The notes beneath the pieces are model-generated. The model saw only the letters and a list, made by a program, of their open reading frames with translations. It searched no databases and was not told the origin of the DNA. From the NCBI RefSeq assembly GCF_002836255.1, contig NZ_PJAU01000055.1, positions 1-64,000 of the forward strand: 64,000 nt of DNA. The letters run 5' to 3'. Below are positions 52,990 through 61,896 of this stretch, in pieces (position 1 is the first letter of the stretch; the number at the start of each line of letters is the position of its first letter). A program made the position numbers and the translations under genes. Origin of the DNA: Colwellia sp. 75C3 (GTDB lineage: Bacteria > Pseudomonadota > Gammaproteobacteria > Enterobacterales > Alteromonadaceae).

Positions 52990-54189
52990 CTAGTTGGCGA
53001 ATTGCAACTTAACATAATCAACTAAGCGGCTGTATAAACTACCTTCGTTAACCTCTTCGAGGGTAACAAGCGGATATTGAGCAATATCTTGATCTTCAAG
53101 TTGTAAAAATAATGTTCCTACTACGGTCCCTTTAGCTAATGGCGCTGTTAGCTGCTGGTTTAACTCAAAGTTTGCTTTTAAGTTTTTACGTTGACCACGA
53201 GGAATGGTAATTGGTGTGTCTGAGATAATACCTAAATTTACATTCTCTTTGTCGCCCATCCAAACACGGTTAGCGATAAATACTTCACCGGCTTTATATG
53301 GGGTAATTGTTTCAAAAAAGCGAAAACCATAATTTAATAACTTTTTGCTTTCTACTTTACGTGCGCGTTCACTTGCTGTGCCCATCACTACGGTAACTAA
53401 ACGCATATCACCCTTAGTTGCCGAGGTAACTAAGCTGTAACCTGCATTTGAAGTGTGACCGGTTTTCATACCATCAACGTTTAAGCTTTTATCCCACAAT
53501 AAACCATTACGGTTATACTGCTTAATGTTGTTATAGGTAAAAGATTTTTGTTTATAGATTGCATATTCTTCAGGTACATCTCGAATAAGTGCAATGGCTA
53601 GCGTTGCCATATCTCTTGGGGTAGTCATATGAGACGTGGAGTCTAAACCATGGCTATTTTCAAAAAAGGTACTCGACATGCCTAATTGCTCTGCATGTGC
53701 ATTCATTAAGTCGGCAAAAGCACTTTCACTACCTGCTATGTGCTCAGCCATAGCTACACAAGCATCATTCCCTGAAGCAACGATAATCCCTTGATTTAAT
53801 AAACTAACAGGTACTTCAGTACCTACTTCAATAAACATTTTTGAAGAATCAGGGAATTTTTTAGCCCAAGCCTTTTCACTGATCATCACTTTATCAGTGT
53901 TTTTAATATTACCGTTTTCAAGCTCTTTACCAATAATATAACTAGTCATTATCTTGGTTAAACTGGCAGGTGCTAGCTGGGTATCAGCATTTTCTTCAGC
54001 AATGATCTTACCTGTGGTGAAGTCAATTAAGATAAAACCTTTGGCATTAATTTGCGGCGCATCAGGGATAATAGTAATAGCGTGCGCAGTGGGCATAAGT
54101 GCAATGGCGGCACTAAATAGCGCGCCATTGATAAAGGTAAATAATTTGTTGTTGGCATATTTGCCAGAATTTTTTATTGTTTTAGTCAT
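52990..54189 (-). CDS. dacA: D-alanyl-D-alanine carboxypeptidase DacA (PBP5/6 type)
   Basis: The ATG at 54189 gives a 399-residue protein with a signal peptide ending about PTAHA-ITIIP. A TTG 36 bases upstream would add a poor head. The active-site serine is in SLTK (residues 76-79), followed by SGN (139-141) and KTGHTSNAG. The C-terminal amphipathic helix (LYSRLVDYVKLQFAN) should anchor it to the membrane's outer face. It trims the terminal D-Ala from peptidoglycan pentapeptides. Confidence 0.93.
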   Translation of the reverse strand: MTKTIKNSGKYANNKLFTFINGALFSAAIALMPTAHAITIIPDAPQINAKGFILIDFTTGKIIAEENADTQLAPASLTKIMTSYIIGKELENGNIKNTDKVMISEKAWAKKFPDSSKMFIEVGTEVPVSLLNQGIIVASGNDACVAMAEHIAGSESAFADLMNAHAEQLGMSSTFFENSHGLDSTSHMTTPRDMATLAIALIRDVPEEYAIYKQKSFTYNNIKQYNRNGLLWDKSLNVDGMKTGHTSNAGYSLVTSATKGDMRLVTVVMGTASERARKVESKKLLNYGFRFFETITPYKAGEVFIANRVWMGDKENVNLGIISDTPITIPRGQRKNLKANFELNQQLTAPLAKGTVVGTLFLQLEDQDIAQYPLVTLEEVNEGSLYSRLVDYVKLQFAN

Positions 54190-54382
54190 AGTGTTAGTCG
54201 TATGTGGAAAATTAAGGAAAATCAACTGGTCGAAAGTATAGCACTTCTAAATAGCTTGGCTATGGGCAAAAAACAGATATTGTCAATATAATCGAAGAAA
54301 AACCGTTATAAATGTAACAACGTTTATTTAATTCCGTTTTAAAGGAGCTTGTGCTTTTTTCTTGTACATATGTGGATGATGT

Positions 54383-55276
54383 TTATCGTGGCGCGGTACG
54401 TGGATAAGCATTAGGGTAGCCATTTTCTTTTAGCGCCAATAATAATGCATTTAATGTTGCAAGGTCACTAATAGGACCTATTTGAATACGATATAGCCCT
54501 TGATTTTCAGGATAACTGGTTTGTTGTTTATATTGCTTTTTTAACTTATTGGCCGTACTAATAGCAAGCTCTTTTTTACTGGTGGCAAAAACTTGAATGT
54601 AAGGTGTAGCAATACCCATAGTTGTGGTTGTTTGCGCAGAGGATTGCTTTTTATTATCCATATTAGCTGGAGTAGTTGCTGTTGAACTAGTCACAGACGA
54701 AACCGATTTGTCTACTGGATTTTCTACTGGAATTATTACCTTGCCTGTTTTTTTATCAAAGTCTGTAATCGCGGTAATTTTAACGTGCGCAGTACCCGTT
54801 TTTAACATGTCGAGCTTATAGGCAGCGCTATAAGATAAATCAATAATACGTGATTGATGAAAAGGACCTCGATCATTTACGCGTACAATGACGGATTTAT
54901 TATTGGCGGTATTAGTGACTTTTAAATACGTGGGTAACGGTAAATTCTTATGAGCAGCACTCATAGTATACATGTCATAAATTTCACCGTTAGAGGTGAG
55001 GTGACCATGAAATTTTTTACCGTACCAAGAGGCCGTTCCGGTTTGTTCAAAACCTTGCGCTGATGTTAATACTTTATAGGGTTTACCAAAAACTTTATAA
55101 TTTTTATTACCCCCTCGACTATAAGGCTCCGCACGGGCAATCGCATCTTTTAATTCTGCTTGGTTTGGCAGGCGTGTCGGTGTGCTGTCATGTTTTTGCT
55201 GATATCGGTCTGAGCTACAAGCACTCAACAATGAGAATAGTAATACATAACACAGTAAGGTAAATCGTTTAGTCAT
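54383..55276 (-). CDS. rlpA: RlpA septal-ring lytic transglycosylase (lipoprotein)
   Basis: A lipobox LLSAC places the lipidated Cys about 20 residues into the protein from the ATG at 55276 (MTKRFTLL). Upstream in-frame starts give a longer head with no advantage. The double-psi barrel domain has ASWYGKKFHGHLTSNGE, AAHKNLPLPTYLKV, and VRVNDRGPF with the catalytic Asp region. A C-terminal SPOR domain (about 225-295) binds denuded peptidoglycan at the septum. About 298 residues, smaller than E. coli RlpA. Confidence 0.92.
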   Translation of the reverse strand: MTKRFTLLCYVLLFSLLSACSSDRYQQKHDSTPTRLPNQAELKDAIARAEPYSRGGNKNYKVFGKPYKVLTSAQGFEQTGTASWYGKKFHGHLTSNGEIYDMYTMSAAHKNLPLPTYLKVTNTANNKSVIVRVNDRGPFHQSRIIDLSYSAAYKLDMLKTGTAHVKITAITDFDKKTGKVIIPVENPVDKSVSSVTSSTATTPANMDNKKQSSAQTTTTMGIATPYIQVFATSKKELAISTANKLKKQYKQQTSYPENQGLYRIQIGPISDLATLNALLLALKENGYPNAYPRTAPR

Positions 55277-55321
55277 AAAGCTCATCGTTAGCAAAATAGC
55301 GTGAAATTTGTCAGGGAAACG

Positions 55322-56437
55322 TTAAACATGGAAACGTCGATGGGTACTAATGGCCATTAATATTCCAAAACCTAACATCAATGTCACCATAGAAGTACCA
55401 CCATAACTAACTAAAGGTAATGGCACGCCAACAACCGGCAGTAATCCAGATACCATACCTATGTTAACAAAAACATAAACAAAAAAGGTTAGGGTAAGAC
55501 TTCCGGCGAGTAATTTAGTAAAAGCATGTTGGGCATTAACCGCAATCCACAAACCGCGCATTACGACAAATAAGTACAGAGCAAGTAGGGCGCCAACGCC
55601 AATTAAACCAAACTCTTCACTAAATACCGAGAAAATAAAGTCGGTATGGCGCTCGGGCAAAAATTCTAATTGTGATTGTGTGCCTTGCAACCAACCTTTA
55701 CCTTCAATGCCGCCCGAGCCTATGGCTATTTTTGATTGAATAATATGATAGCCAGAGCCAAGCGGGTCTTGCTCGGGGTTTAAAAACGTCAACACGCGCT
55801 GTTTTTGATAACCTTTCATCAAAAACATCCATAAAATGGGGGCAAAAGCAGAAGCTAAACCAAGACAAACGCCAATGAGTCGCCAACTGGCACCAGCAAG
55901 AAAAATAACAAATATCCCTGAGCTGGCAATCAATAGCGAAGTACCTAAGTCGGGTTGTTTGGCAATAAGTAAGGTTGGTAACAGCACTAATATAAAGGCA
56001 AGTACGACCGTTGATATTTTGACCGGTAAATTGTCTTGGCTTACATACCAAGCAATCATAATCGGTACGATAAGTTTCATAATTTCAGAGGGCTGAAATT
56101 TTATAAAACCTAAATCAAGCCAGCGCTGTGCACCTTTGCCAACATGACCAAATAACAATACACCGATGAGCATCAACAAGCCTAATATAAATACAGGTAC
56201 CGCCCATTTTCGATAAACCAAGGGAGGTATTTGCGCGACGATAAACATACCGATTAGGGCAACGCCAATGCTTCTTGCCTTACGGTAAACAACAGCGGTT
56301 TCTTGGCCGCCAGCGCTATAAACAAGAAATAATCCTAACGTTAATAATAATAATATACCAATTAATAATGGTACATCTATATGCAGTCGTTGCCAAAAGT
56401 TGTGAACTTTTTGTTGGTCTTGCCCGCTAGTACGCAT
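55322..56437 (-). CDS. mrdB: RodA peptidoglycan polymerase
   Basis: The 371-residue protein has ten membrane spans. Family landmarks are IPPLVYRKW, the KQPDLGTSLLI segment with the catalytic Asp (PDLGT), and the LPERHTDFIFSVFSEEFG loop, all typical of SEDS glycosyltransferases. RodA polymerises lipid II for rod-shape growth with PBP2. The start codon overlaps the mrdA stop by one base, so translation is coupled. Confidence 0.95.
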   Translation of the reverse strand: MRTSGQDQQKVHNFWQRLHIDVPLLIGILLLLTLGLFLVYSAGGQETAVVYRKARSIGVALIGMFIVAQIPPLVYRKWAVPVFILGLLMLIGVLLFGHVGKGAQRWLDLGFIKFQPSEIMKLIVPIMIAWYVSQDNLPVKISTVVLAFILVLLPTLLIAKQPDLGTSLLIASSGIFVIFLAGASWRLIGVCLGLASAFAPILWMFLMKGYQKQRVLTFLNPEQDPLGSGYHIIQSKIAIGSGGIEGKGWLQGTQSQLEFLPERHTDFIFSVFSEEFGLIGVGALLALYLFVVMRGLWIAVNAQHAFTKLLAGSLTLTFFVYVFVNIGMVSGLLPVVGVPLPLVSYGGTSMVTLMLGFGILMAISTHRRFHV

Positions 56438-58398
56438 TAGTCAGCCTCTTGCGGTATTGTTTTTATGGTCGAATCGAATTTTGGCTTAGCTTTAGTGCTC
56501 TTTTTAGCCTTGAGCGTTTGCCTAGTAATAACTCTGTCACCGAAATATTGATCCATCATTTGTCTAGCAACAGGCCCAGCATTAGTACCGCCGCCACCTA
56601 TTGCAACATTTTCAATAGCAACAGCAACCACTATTTCAGGGTTATCATAAGGGGCAAAACCAATAAACATCGCATTATCACGTTTATTTTCGCTGGTTGT
56701 TTTCGCATCATATTCTTCACCTTGTTTAATACGTGCAACTTGAGCTGAGCCTGTTTTACCTGAAGCATCATAGGTCGAACCTTTAAAGGCGTCATACGCC
56801 GCAGCAGCTTTATGCATGGCATTGAGAACTACCTCCCAATGGTTATCTACTTTAAGCTTTAAAGGTGCGCGTGGCTCATAGATAACAGGGGTAATTTGAT
56901 GATAGGCATTACCACTACTCTCAATGATTAATTCACTATTCGCTTTTAATAAATGCGGAACCTTACGTTCACCATGATTGACTAAGGTGGTCAAGGCTTG
57001 CGTTAATTGCAGCGGTGTTACTGTCCAATAACCTTGCCCTATACCAACATTGAGTGTATCACCGGTATACCAATGCTGATTATAACGTGCGCGCTTCCAA
57101 GCAACACTGGGCATAATGGCTTTATTTTCTTCGTAGATATCAATACCGGTATAATCACCAAAGCCAAATTTTTCCATCATATTGCTTATTTTAGTAATGC
57201 CCAATTTAAAGGCAAGATCGAAAAAATAAGTGTTACACGATTTTATTATCGCTTTGGTTAAATTAACCTTGCCATGCCCCCAAGTTGCCCAATCGCGATA
57301 TTTATTCGGCAGACCTTCTAGTTTGTACCAGCCAGGGTCGTTAACTATTGTCGTGGGAGTAATGATGTTTTCCTCTAGACCAGTCAAAGCCAGAAAGGGC
57401 TTAACGGTAGAGGCGGGTGGATAACCTTGTACACTGCGATTAATCAATGGTAAATCTTTTGATTCAAGTAACTTTTTATAGTTTTTAGTGCTAATACCAT
57501 GAACAAATAAATTACCGTCGTAACTTGGATTTGAATACATAGCTAAAATGCCCCCAGTTCGAGGATCCATTGCTACAATGGCACCGCGCTTACCAGATAA
57601 GGCACGTTTAGCTATCATTTGTAATTCAATATCTAAAGTTAAGGTTAGATCTTTACCGGGTACTGGCGGCGTATAGTTGAGTGTACGGATCACTCTGCCT
57701 TGGTTATTAATTTCTACTTCTTGATGTCCAATAGTCCCGTGCAGCATATCTTCATAATATCTTTCAATTCCTAACCTACCAATACCGTAGGTCGCAGCAT
57801 AATTTTCAGATTTACCATCTAATGCTAACTTATTGGCATCTTTTCTGTTAATACGGGCAACATAACCAAGATTATGTGTGGTTAAGTCGGAAAAAGGATA
57901 ATAACGTTTTAAACGAGCATTAACGAAAATACCAGGGAATTTGTGCTGATTAACTGAAAATAAAGCAACTTGCTGGTCACTTAAACGAGAGTGGAGTTCT
58001 ACCGGTTTGAAACGACGCTTTCGTTTCATTGATTTAAAAAATTTACGTTGACGTTCTGGGGTAATATTGAGTAATTTACTTACCTCAACAATGCTGGCTT
58101 TAATATCCTCTACATCTTCAGCAATCACTTCTAAACTATAAACAGGTTTATTATCGGCAAGCAATACGCCATTTCGGTCATAGATTAAACCGCGGTTTGG
58201 CGCAACGGGAAGTAGCTTAATGCGATTAGAGTTGGAGCGTGTTTGATACTTTTCGAAAGATTCAACTTGCAGATTGTATACATTGCCAAAAAGTATTAAT
58301 AAAACGAGGACAACACCAGTAAAAGCAATAAATGCACGTCGAGCAAATAAATTTGCTTCAGCGGATTGATTTCGTATAACAACGCGACGGGGAGACAT
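56437..58398 (-). CDS. mrdA: Penicillin-binding protein 2 (peptidoglycan transpeptidase)
   Basis: The 653-residue protein has one N-terminal membrane span (about 22-43), a pedestal domain (about 60-240) and the transpeptidase domain. Catalytic motifs: STVK with S330 (same number as E. coli PBP2), SCN at 387-389, and KTG at 548-550. It cross-links the cell-wall material made by RodA, with which it overlaps. The long basic C-terminal tail (KKSTKAKPK) is ordinary in this group. Confidence 0.96.
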   Translation of the reverse strand: MSPRRVVIRNQSAEANLFARRAFIAFTGVVLVLLILFGNVYNLQVESFEKYQTRSNSNRIKLLPVAPNRGLIYDRNGVLLADNKPVYSLEVIAEDVEDIKASIVEVSKLLNITPERQRKFFKSMKRKRRFKPVELHSRLSDQQVALFSVNQHKFPGIFVNARLKRYYPFSDLTTHNLGYVARINRKDANKLALDGKSENYAATYGIGRLGIERYYEDMLHGTIGHQEVEINNQGRVIRTLNYTPPVPGKDLTLTLDIELQMIAKRALSGKRGAIVAMDPRTGGILAMYSNPSYDGNLFVHGISTKNYKKLLESKDLPLINRSVQGYPPASTVKPFLALTGLEENIITPTTIVNDPGWYKLEGLPNKYRDWATWGHGKVNLTKAIIKSCNTYFFDLAFKLGITKISNMMEKFGFGDYTGIDIYEENKAIMPSVAWKRARYNQHWYTGDTLNVGIGQGYWTVTPLQLTQALTTLVNHGERKVPHLLKANSELIIESSGNAYHQITPVIYEPRAPLKLKVDNHWEVVLNAMHKAAAAYDAFKGSTYDASGKTGSAQVARIKQGEEYDAKTTSENKRDNAMFIGFAPYDNPEIVVAVAIENVAIGGGGTNAGPVARQMMDQYFGDRVITRQTLKAKKSTKAKPKFDSTIKTIPQEAD

Positions 58399-58463
58399 TA
58401 GCGCACGCTATTAAAAATAAGATTATTTACTAAAGGTAAGGCTATGGTAGTCATTAACAAAAG

Positions 58464-58934
58464 CTATTCTCTATGATAAGGGTGGTTAGTGTTTACGCTC
58501 CAAGCGCGATACAAACTCTCTGCTATCAATATTCGTACCATTGGGTGAGGCAGCGTTAACGCTGATAATGACCATTTCTGCTCAGAAGCTTTGATACAAG
58601 CAGGAGATAATCCCTCAGGCCCACCAACAAGCAATGCGACATCTCTGCCATCAAGTTGCCAGTTTTCCAGCTGTTTGGCAAGTTTTGGTGTTGTCCAGGG
58701 TTGTCCTTCAACTTCCAAAGTGACAATACGGTTGCCTTTGGGAATAGCAGCAAGTAATAATTCACCTTCTTTAGCGAGTATGCGACTGATGTCAGCATTT
58801 TTACCACGTTTACCGGCAGGGATTTCAACTAAATGAAAGCTTAAATCTCGAGGAAAACGACGGCTGTACTCAGCAAATCCTAGGCTAACCCATGCAGGCA
58901 TTTTACTACCGACGGCATATAAGGTGAGTTTCAT
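58464..58934 (-). CDS. rlmH: 23S rRNA (pseudouridine1915-N3)-methyltransferase RlmH
   Basis: The 156-residue SPOUT-type methyltransferase has [11 protein letters not shown] (the AdoMet pocket) and the C-terminal [16 protein letters not shown], both diagnostic for RlmH. It methylates pseudouridine 1915 in helix 69 of 23S rRNA. It lies directly after rsfS, as in other gammaproteobacteria. Confidence 0.96.
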   Translation of the reverse strand: MKLTLYAVGSKMPAWVSLGFAEYSRRFPRDLSFHLVEIPAGKRGKNADISRILAKEGELLLAAIPKGNRIVTLEVEGQPWTTPKLAKQLENWQLDGRDVALLVGGPEGLSPACIKASEQKWSLSALTLPHPMVRILIAESLYRAWSVNTNHPYHRE

Positions 58935-59062
58935 AAATATTTTTTATTTTTAGGTTGAAGTGACCAGATTGAAATTGCCTTGAAAAAGTTAACGAGAGCG
59001 TTGCAATCCGCAATAGCGAATGAAACTAACGTAGCTCTCGTCTCTTTACTAGACAAGGGGAG

Positions 59063-59383
59063 TTATTCAGCCCAAAGTTGCTCAAGGTTATACTTATCAC
59101 GTTGTTCATCTGTCATAACATGAACAATGATATCGCCTAAGTCGACTAATGACCATTCGCCAATATCGTTACCTTCCATACCAAGTGGCTCTAAACCTTG
59201 AGCGCGACATTCCATACCAACAGAGTTAGCAAGAGATTTTACATGGCGGTTCGAATTACCTGAACATATAACCATGTAATCAGCAAAGCTTGCTTTATCG
59301 CTAATATTAAGAGCAATGATGTCTCTGCCTTTCATGTCTTCAAGTTTTTCTATGACAAATGCTTTAAGTTGTTCAGTTTGCAA
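59063..59383 (-). CDS. rsfS: Ribosomal silencing factor RsfS
   Basis: I choose the TTG at 59383 because AGGA lies eight bases before it and the 106-residue product matches the family length (E. coli 105). A GTG 51 bases upstream would add a non-conserved head. The protein shows the conserved GRDIIALNISDKASFADYMVI run and EWSLVDLGDIIVHVM near the end. RsfS blocks subunit joining of the 50S particle in starvation. Confidence 0.93.
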   Translation of the reverse strand: MQTEQLKAFVIEKLEDMKGRDIIALNISDKASFADYMVICSGNSNRHVKSLANSVGMECRAQGLEPLGMEGNDIGEWSLVDLGDIIVHVMTDEQRDKYNLEQLWAE

Positions 59384-59475
59384 GGTGTTATTCCTATCGT
59401 TAATCGTAACTTTTGATGCACTTTTAACGTGCACAATAAATAATAGTGCGATATTAACACTTTTTACGCTCAGGG

Positions 59476-60177
59476 TTAACGATAAAGCTTGTTTTTGTGA
59501 ATATATTCTGAAATTGAGGGCAATAAGTACTGATCACACGTTTTTATTTGCGCTAAACGTTGGCGTATATCTGTTGATGAAACATCAAAGAAGCATTCAT
59601 TTGCAAAAAATATCCGTCCTGAATCAAAAAGCGATAGTTCAGCAATATCAACTGTGTGATAGTTACTGAGTAAGGTCTTTGTTTCATGATTTAATTGTTC
59701 TATAGAATGATTTGGTCGTGTATTCACTATTAAGTGACACAAAGATAAAATTTCTTGATATTTATGCCATCGCGTAAAAGTGAGTAGTGAATCCATACCA
59801 ATAATAAAATACAGCGTCTTTTTGGGGTATTGTTGCTTTAGCTCTTTGAGGGTATCAACAGTATAAGAGTGTCCAGCGCGATTTAATTCACGGGGGTCAC
59901 AGGTGAATAGTTCACTTTCTTGACAGGTAATTTCAACCATGGCAGCGCGTTGCTTTGCACTTGCATGAGGCACTAACTCAGCTGAAAGTTTATGAGGGGG
60001 AATATGAGCAGGTATTAAAAGTACCCTAGTTAAACCAAGTTCATTGGCAACCGCTTGTGCTGATTGAGTGTGTCCTAAATGGATAGGGTCAAAGGTGCCA
60101 CCTAAAATTCCGATACCTGTATTTATACCAATGCCTGTATTTAAGTGAGTATTTAGGCCGAGCTTTGTTGATGTCAT
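59476..60177 (-). CDS. nadD: Nicotinate-nucleotide adenylyltransferase NadD
   Basis: The 233-residue protein has the nucleotidyltransferase motif GGTFDPIHLGH (about residues 26-36), LIPAHIPPHK, and the C-terminal SSTDIRQRL. It makes nicotinate adenine dinucleotide from nicotinate mononucleotide and ATP in NAD synthesis. Upstream of the motif, the extended N-terminus is unusual: it contains a short tandem repeat (NTGIGI-NTGIGI) from 18-base units. E. coli NadD begins much closer to the motif. Confidence 0.93.
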   Translation of the reverse strand: MTSTKLGLNTHLNTGIGINTGIGILGGTFDPIHLGHTQSAQAVANELGLTRVLLIPAHIPPHKLSAELVPHASAKQRAAMVEITCQESELFTCDPRELNRAGHSYTVDTLKELKQQYPKKTLYFIIGMDSLLTFTRWHKYQEILSLCHLIVNTRPNHSIEQLNHETKTLLSNYHTVDIAELSLFDSGRIFFANECFFDVSSTDIRQRLAQIKTCDQYLLPSISEYIHKNKLYR

Positions 60178-60189
60178 TGTTTACTCTAA

Positions 60190-61254
60190 TTAGCCATAGT
60201 TAAGACTAAAGGCTGCTGTTTTTTCACCGTGATACAAGGTGATACATAAATCAGCTAATAAGATGAAAATATTAAATTCACTACTGGTTTTGCTTAATAA
60301 ATCAATATCAGCAATACGTATCATGGCACGCTTGACGTTATCAAGTTTGATGTGTGTTAAGGCGTGTTGATATAGTGGTTTACGTTTATCCCAAATACGA
60401 TATTGCTTATAAATATTAGCAATACTCTCACCTTGCTTTAATTGGTTTAACATAGTGTATAGCTGGTTTATTTCTTTGTGAAACACCCACATTAACTGCG
60501 CTGGTGCCATGCCTTCTTGCTGTAGTTGATCGAGCATAGTGATACATTTTGCACAATCACCTCGTAATAACGCATCGATAACCTGGAAAGGATTAAATTT
60601 TGCCTGCTTGATGATAAGCTGCTCTGCTTGTTCGATGCTGATAGCTTGTGAACCAAAAAGTAATACCAATTTATCTAGCTCTTGGGTAAGGGCAAGTAAA
60701 TTACCTTCAAACAATTCTATTAGTAGGGCGTTTAACTCAGGCGATATATTAAGTTGCAATTGTCTTGCTTGATTATTCAGCCATTGAGGCATGGCTTTTA
60801 GCTCAATGTCATATAAAGGTAAATAGCAGCCCAATTGGGTCAGACTTTTAAACCATTTTCTATTGGCACTAGGCGCATCAAGTTTTTCGCCGTGGAATAT
60901 AAAAATAACATCTTGTGGAGCATGACCACTATTGGCGTCTTGAGTAAGTCGTTCAGCTAAGGCAAGTAGTGCTTTATTACCGGCATCACCCACTTTAACC
61001 GACGTTAATTCAACTTCAATAATACGTTGGCTGGCAAAAAGGCTTAATGATTGATACTCATCAAGTAATTGCTGCCAGTCAAAACTAGTATCACTGCTAA
61101 AACGAATGATTTCACTAAAACCTTGGTTTTTCGCATGATTTTTAATAGCGGTTAAACTGCTGTTTTTTTGCCAAGGTTCATCACCAAAAACCAACCAAAC
61201 AGGTTTAAACCCCTGTCGTAAGGTATTGTCTAGTTGGTTGTGATAAATTTTCAT
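60190..61254 (-). CDS. holA: DNA polymerase III subunit delta (HolA)
   Basis: The 354-residue protein matches HolA: FKPVWLVFGDEPWQKNSSL near the N-terminus, IRFSSDTSFDWQQLL, and the KFNPFQVIDALLRGD segment of the third domain. It is the wrench subunit of the clamp loader that opens the beta clamp. It lies 13 bases before nadD and forms one transcription unit with it. Confidence 0.94.
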   Translation of the reverse strand: MKIYHNQLDNTLRQGFKPVWLVFGDEPWQKNSSLTAIKNHAKNQGFSEIIRFSSDTSFDWQQLLDEYQSLSLFASQRIIEVELTSVKVGDAGNKALLALAERLTQDANSGHAPQDVIFIFHGEKLDAPSANRKWFKSLTQLGCYLPLYDIELKAMPQWLNNQARQLQLNISPELNALLIELFEGNLLALTQELDKLVLLFGSQAISIEQAEQLIIKQAKFNPFQVIDALLRGDCAKCITMLDQLQQEGMAPAQLMWVFHKEINQLYTMLNQLKQGESIANIYKQYRIWDKRKPLYQHALTHIKLDNVKRAMIRIADIDLLSKTSSEFNIFILLADLCITLYHGEKTAAFSLNYG

Positions 61255-61332
61255 GAAGGCCTTTATTTTATATAATAGCTAGCTGTAAGGTAAATATTGC
61301 AATGAGTAGTGATATTAAAGCATCACTAAGAA

Positions 61333-61851
61333 TTAGCGCTGTATTCTTGCCAAATCGCGCAATATTTTATCTGCACCTGACGTTCTCATTTCACTTAATA
61401 ATAATGATAACTCACGACTTTTAGCCAAGGCGAGGTTAGGATCGTCTTGATAATCCCGATAAAGCTCAAAGCGAAAATCTTTGGCATCTTCACCAGAAAA
61501 GCGTACTTGATAGTGCACTGAATATATCAGCTCGTATTCTGCCACTTGACCATTAGAAAATAATGACAACGTACGTCTATCTAATTTATCCGAAATTATA
61601 CGTAATTCAGGAATGTCAGTTTCCGAACGTTTTAACACATTAACTTGATTTCGCGTTAAGCTGAGCTTAACTAATCGTGTCAACTCACCGTGAACATCAG
61701 TAGAGCTAACATAAAGTGTTTGTAATTCATCATCGAGTAGATAATCACCGCGGAGTTGAAAACCACAAGCTGTTAATAAGCTTGTGGTTAACAGTGCGAT
61801 AGCTAAATTTCTCAAGGTTAAGCGCTTAATGGCAAGGCTTAATTTATACAT
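61333..61851 (-). CDS. lptE: LPS-assembly lipoprotein LptE
   Basis: The 172-residue lipoprotein has a signal sequence ending with the lipobox LLTAC, followed by GFQLRGDYLL, the family's typical mature start. It plugs the LptD barrel and helps deliver lipopolysaccharide to the outer leaflet. It sits between leuS and holA as in E. coli. Confidence 0.94.
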   Translation of the reverse strand: MYKLSLAIKRLTLRNLAIALLTTSLLTACGFQLRGDYLLDDELQTLYVSSTDVHGELTRLVKLSLTRNQVNVLKRSETDIPELRIISDKLDRRTLSLFSNGQVAEYELIYSVHYQVRFSGEDAKDFRFELYRDYQDDPNLALAKSRELSLLLSEMRTSGADKILRDLARIQR

Positions 61852-61896
61852 TGGTCATTTACCTGTTAATTGCACAAAAAATCAGTTGGCAACACG

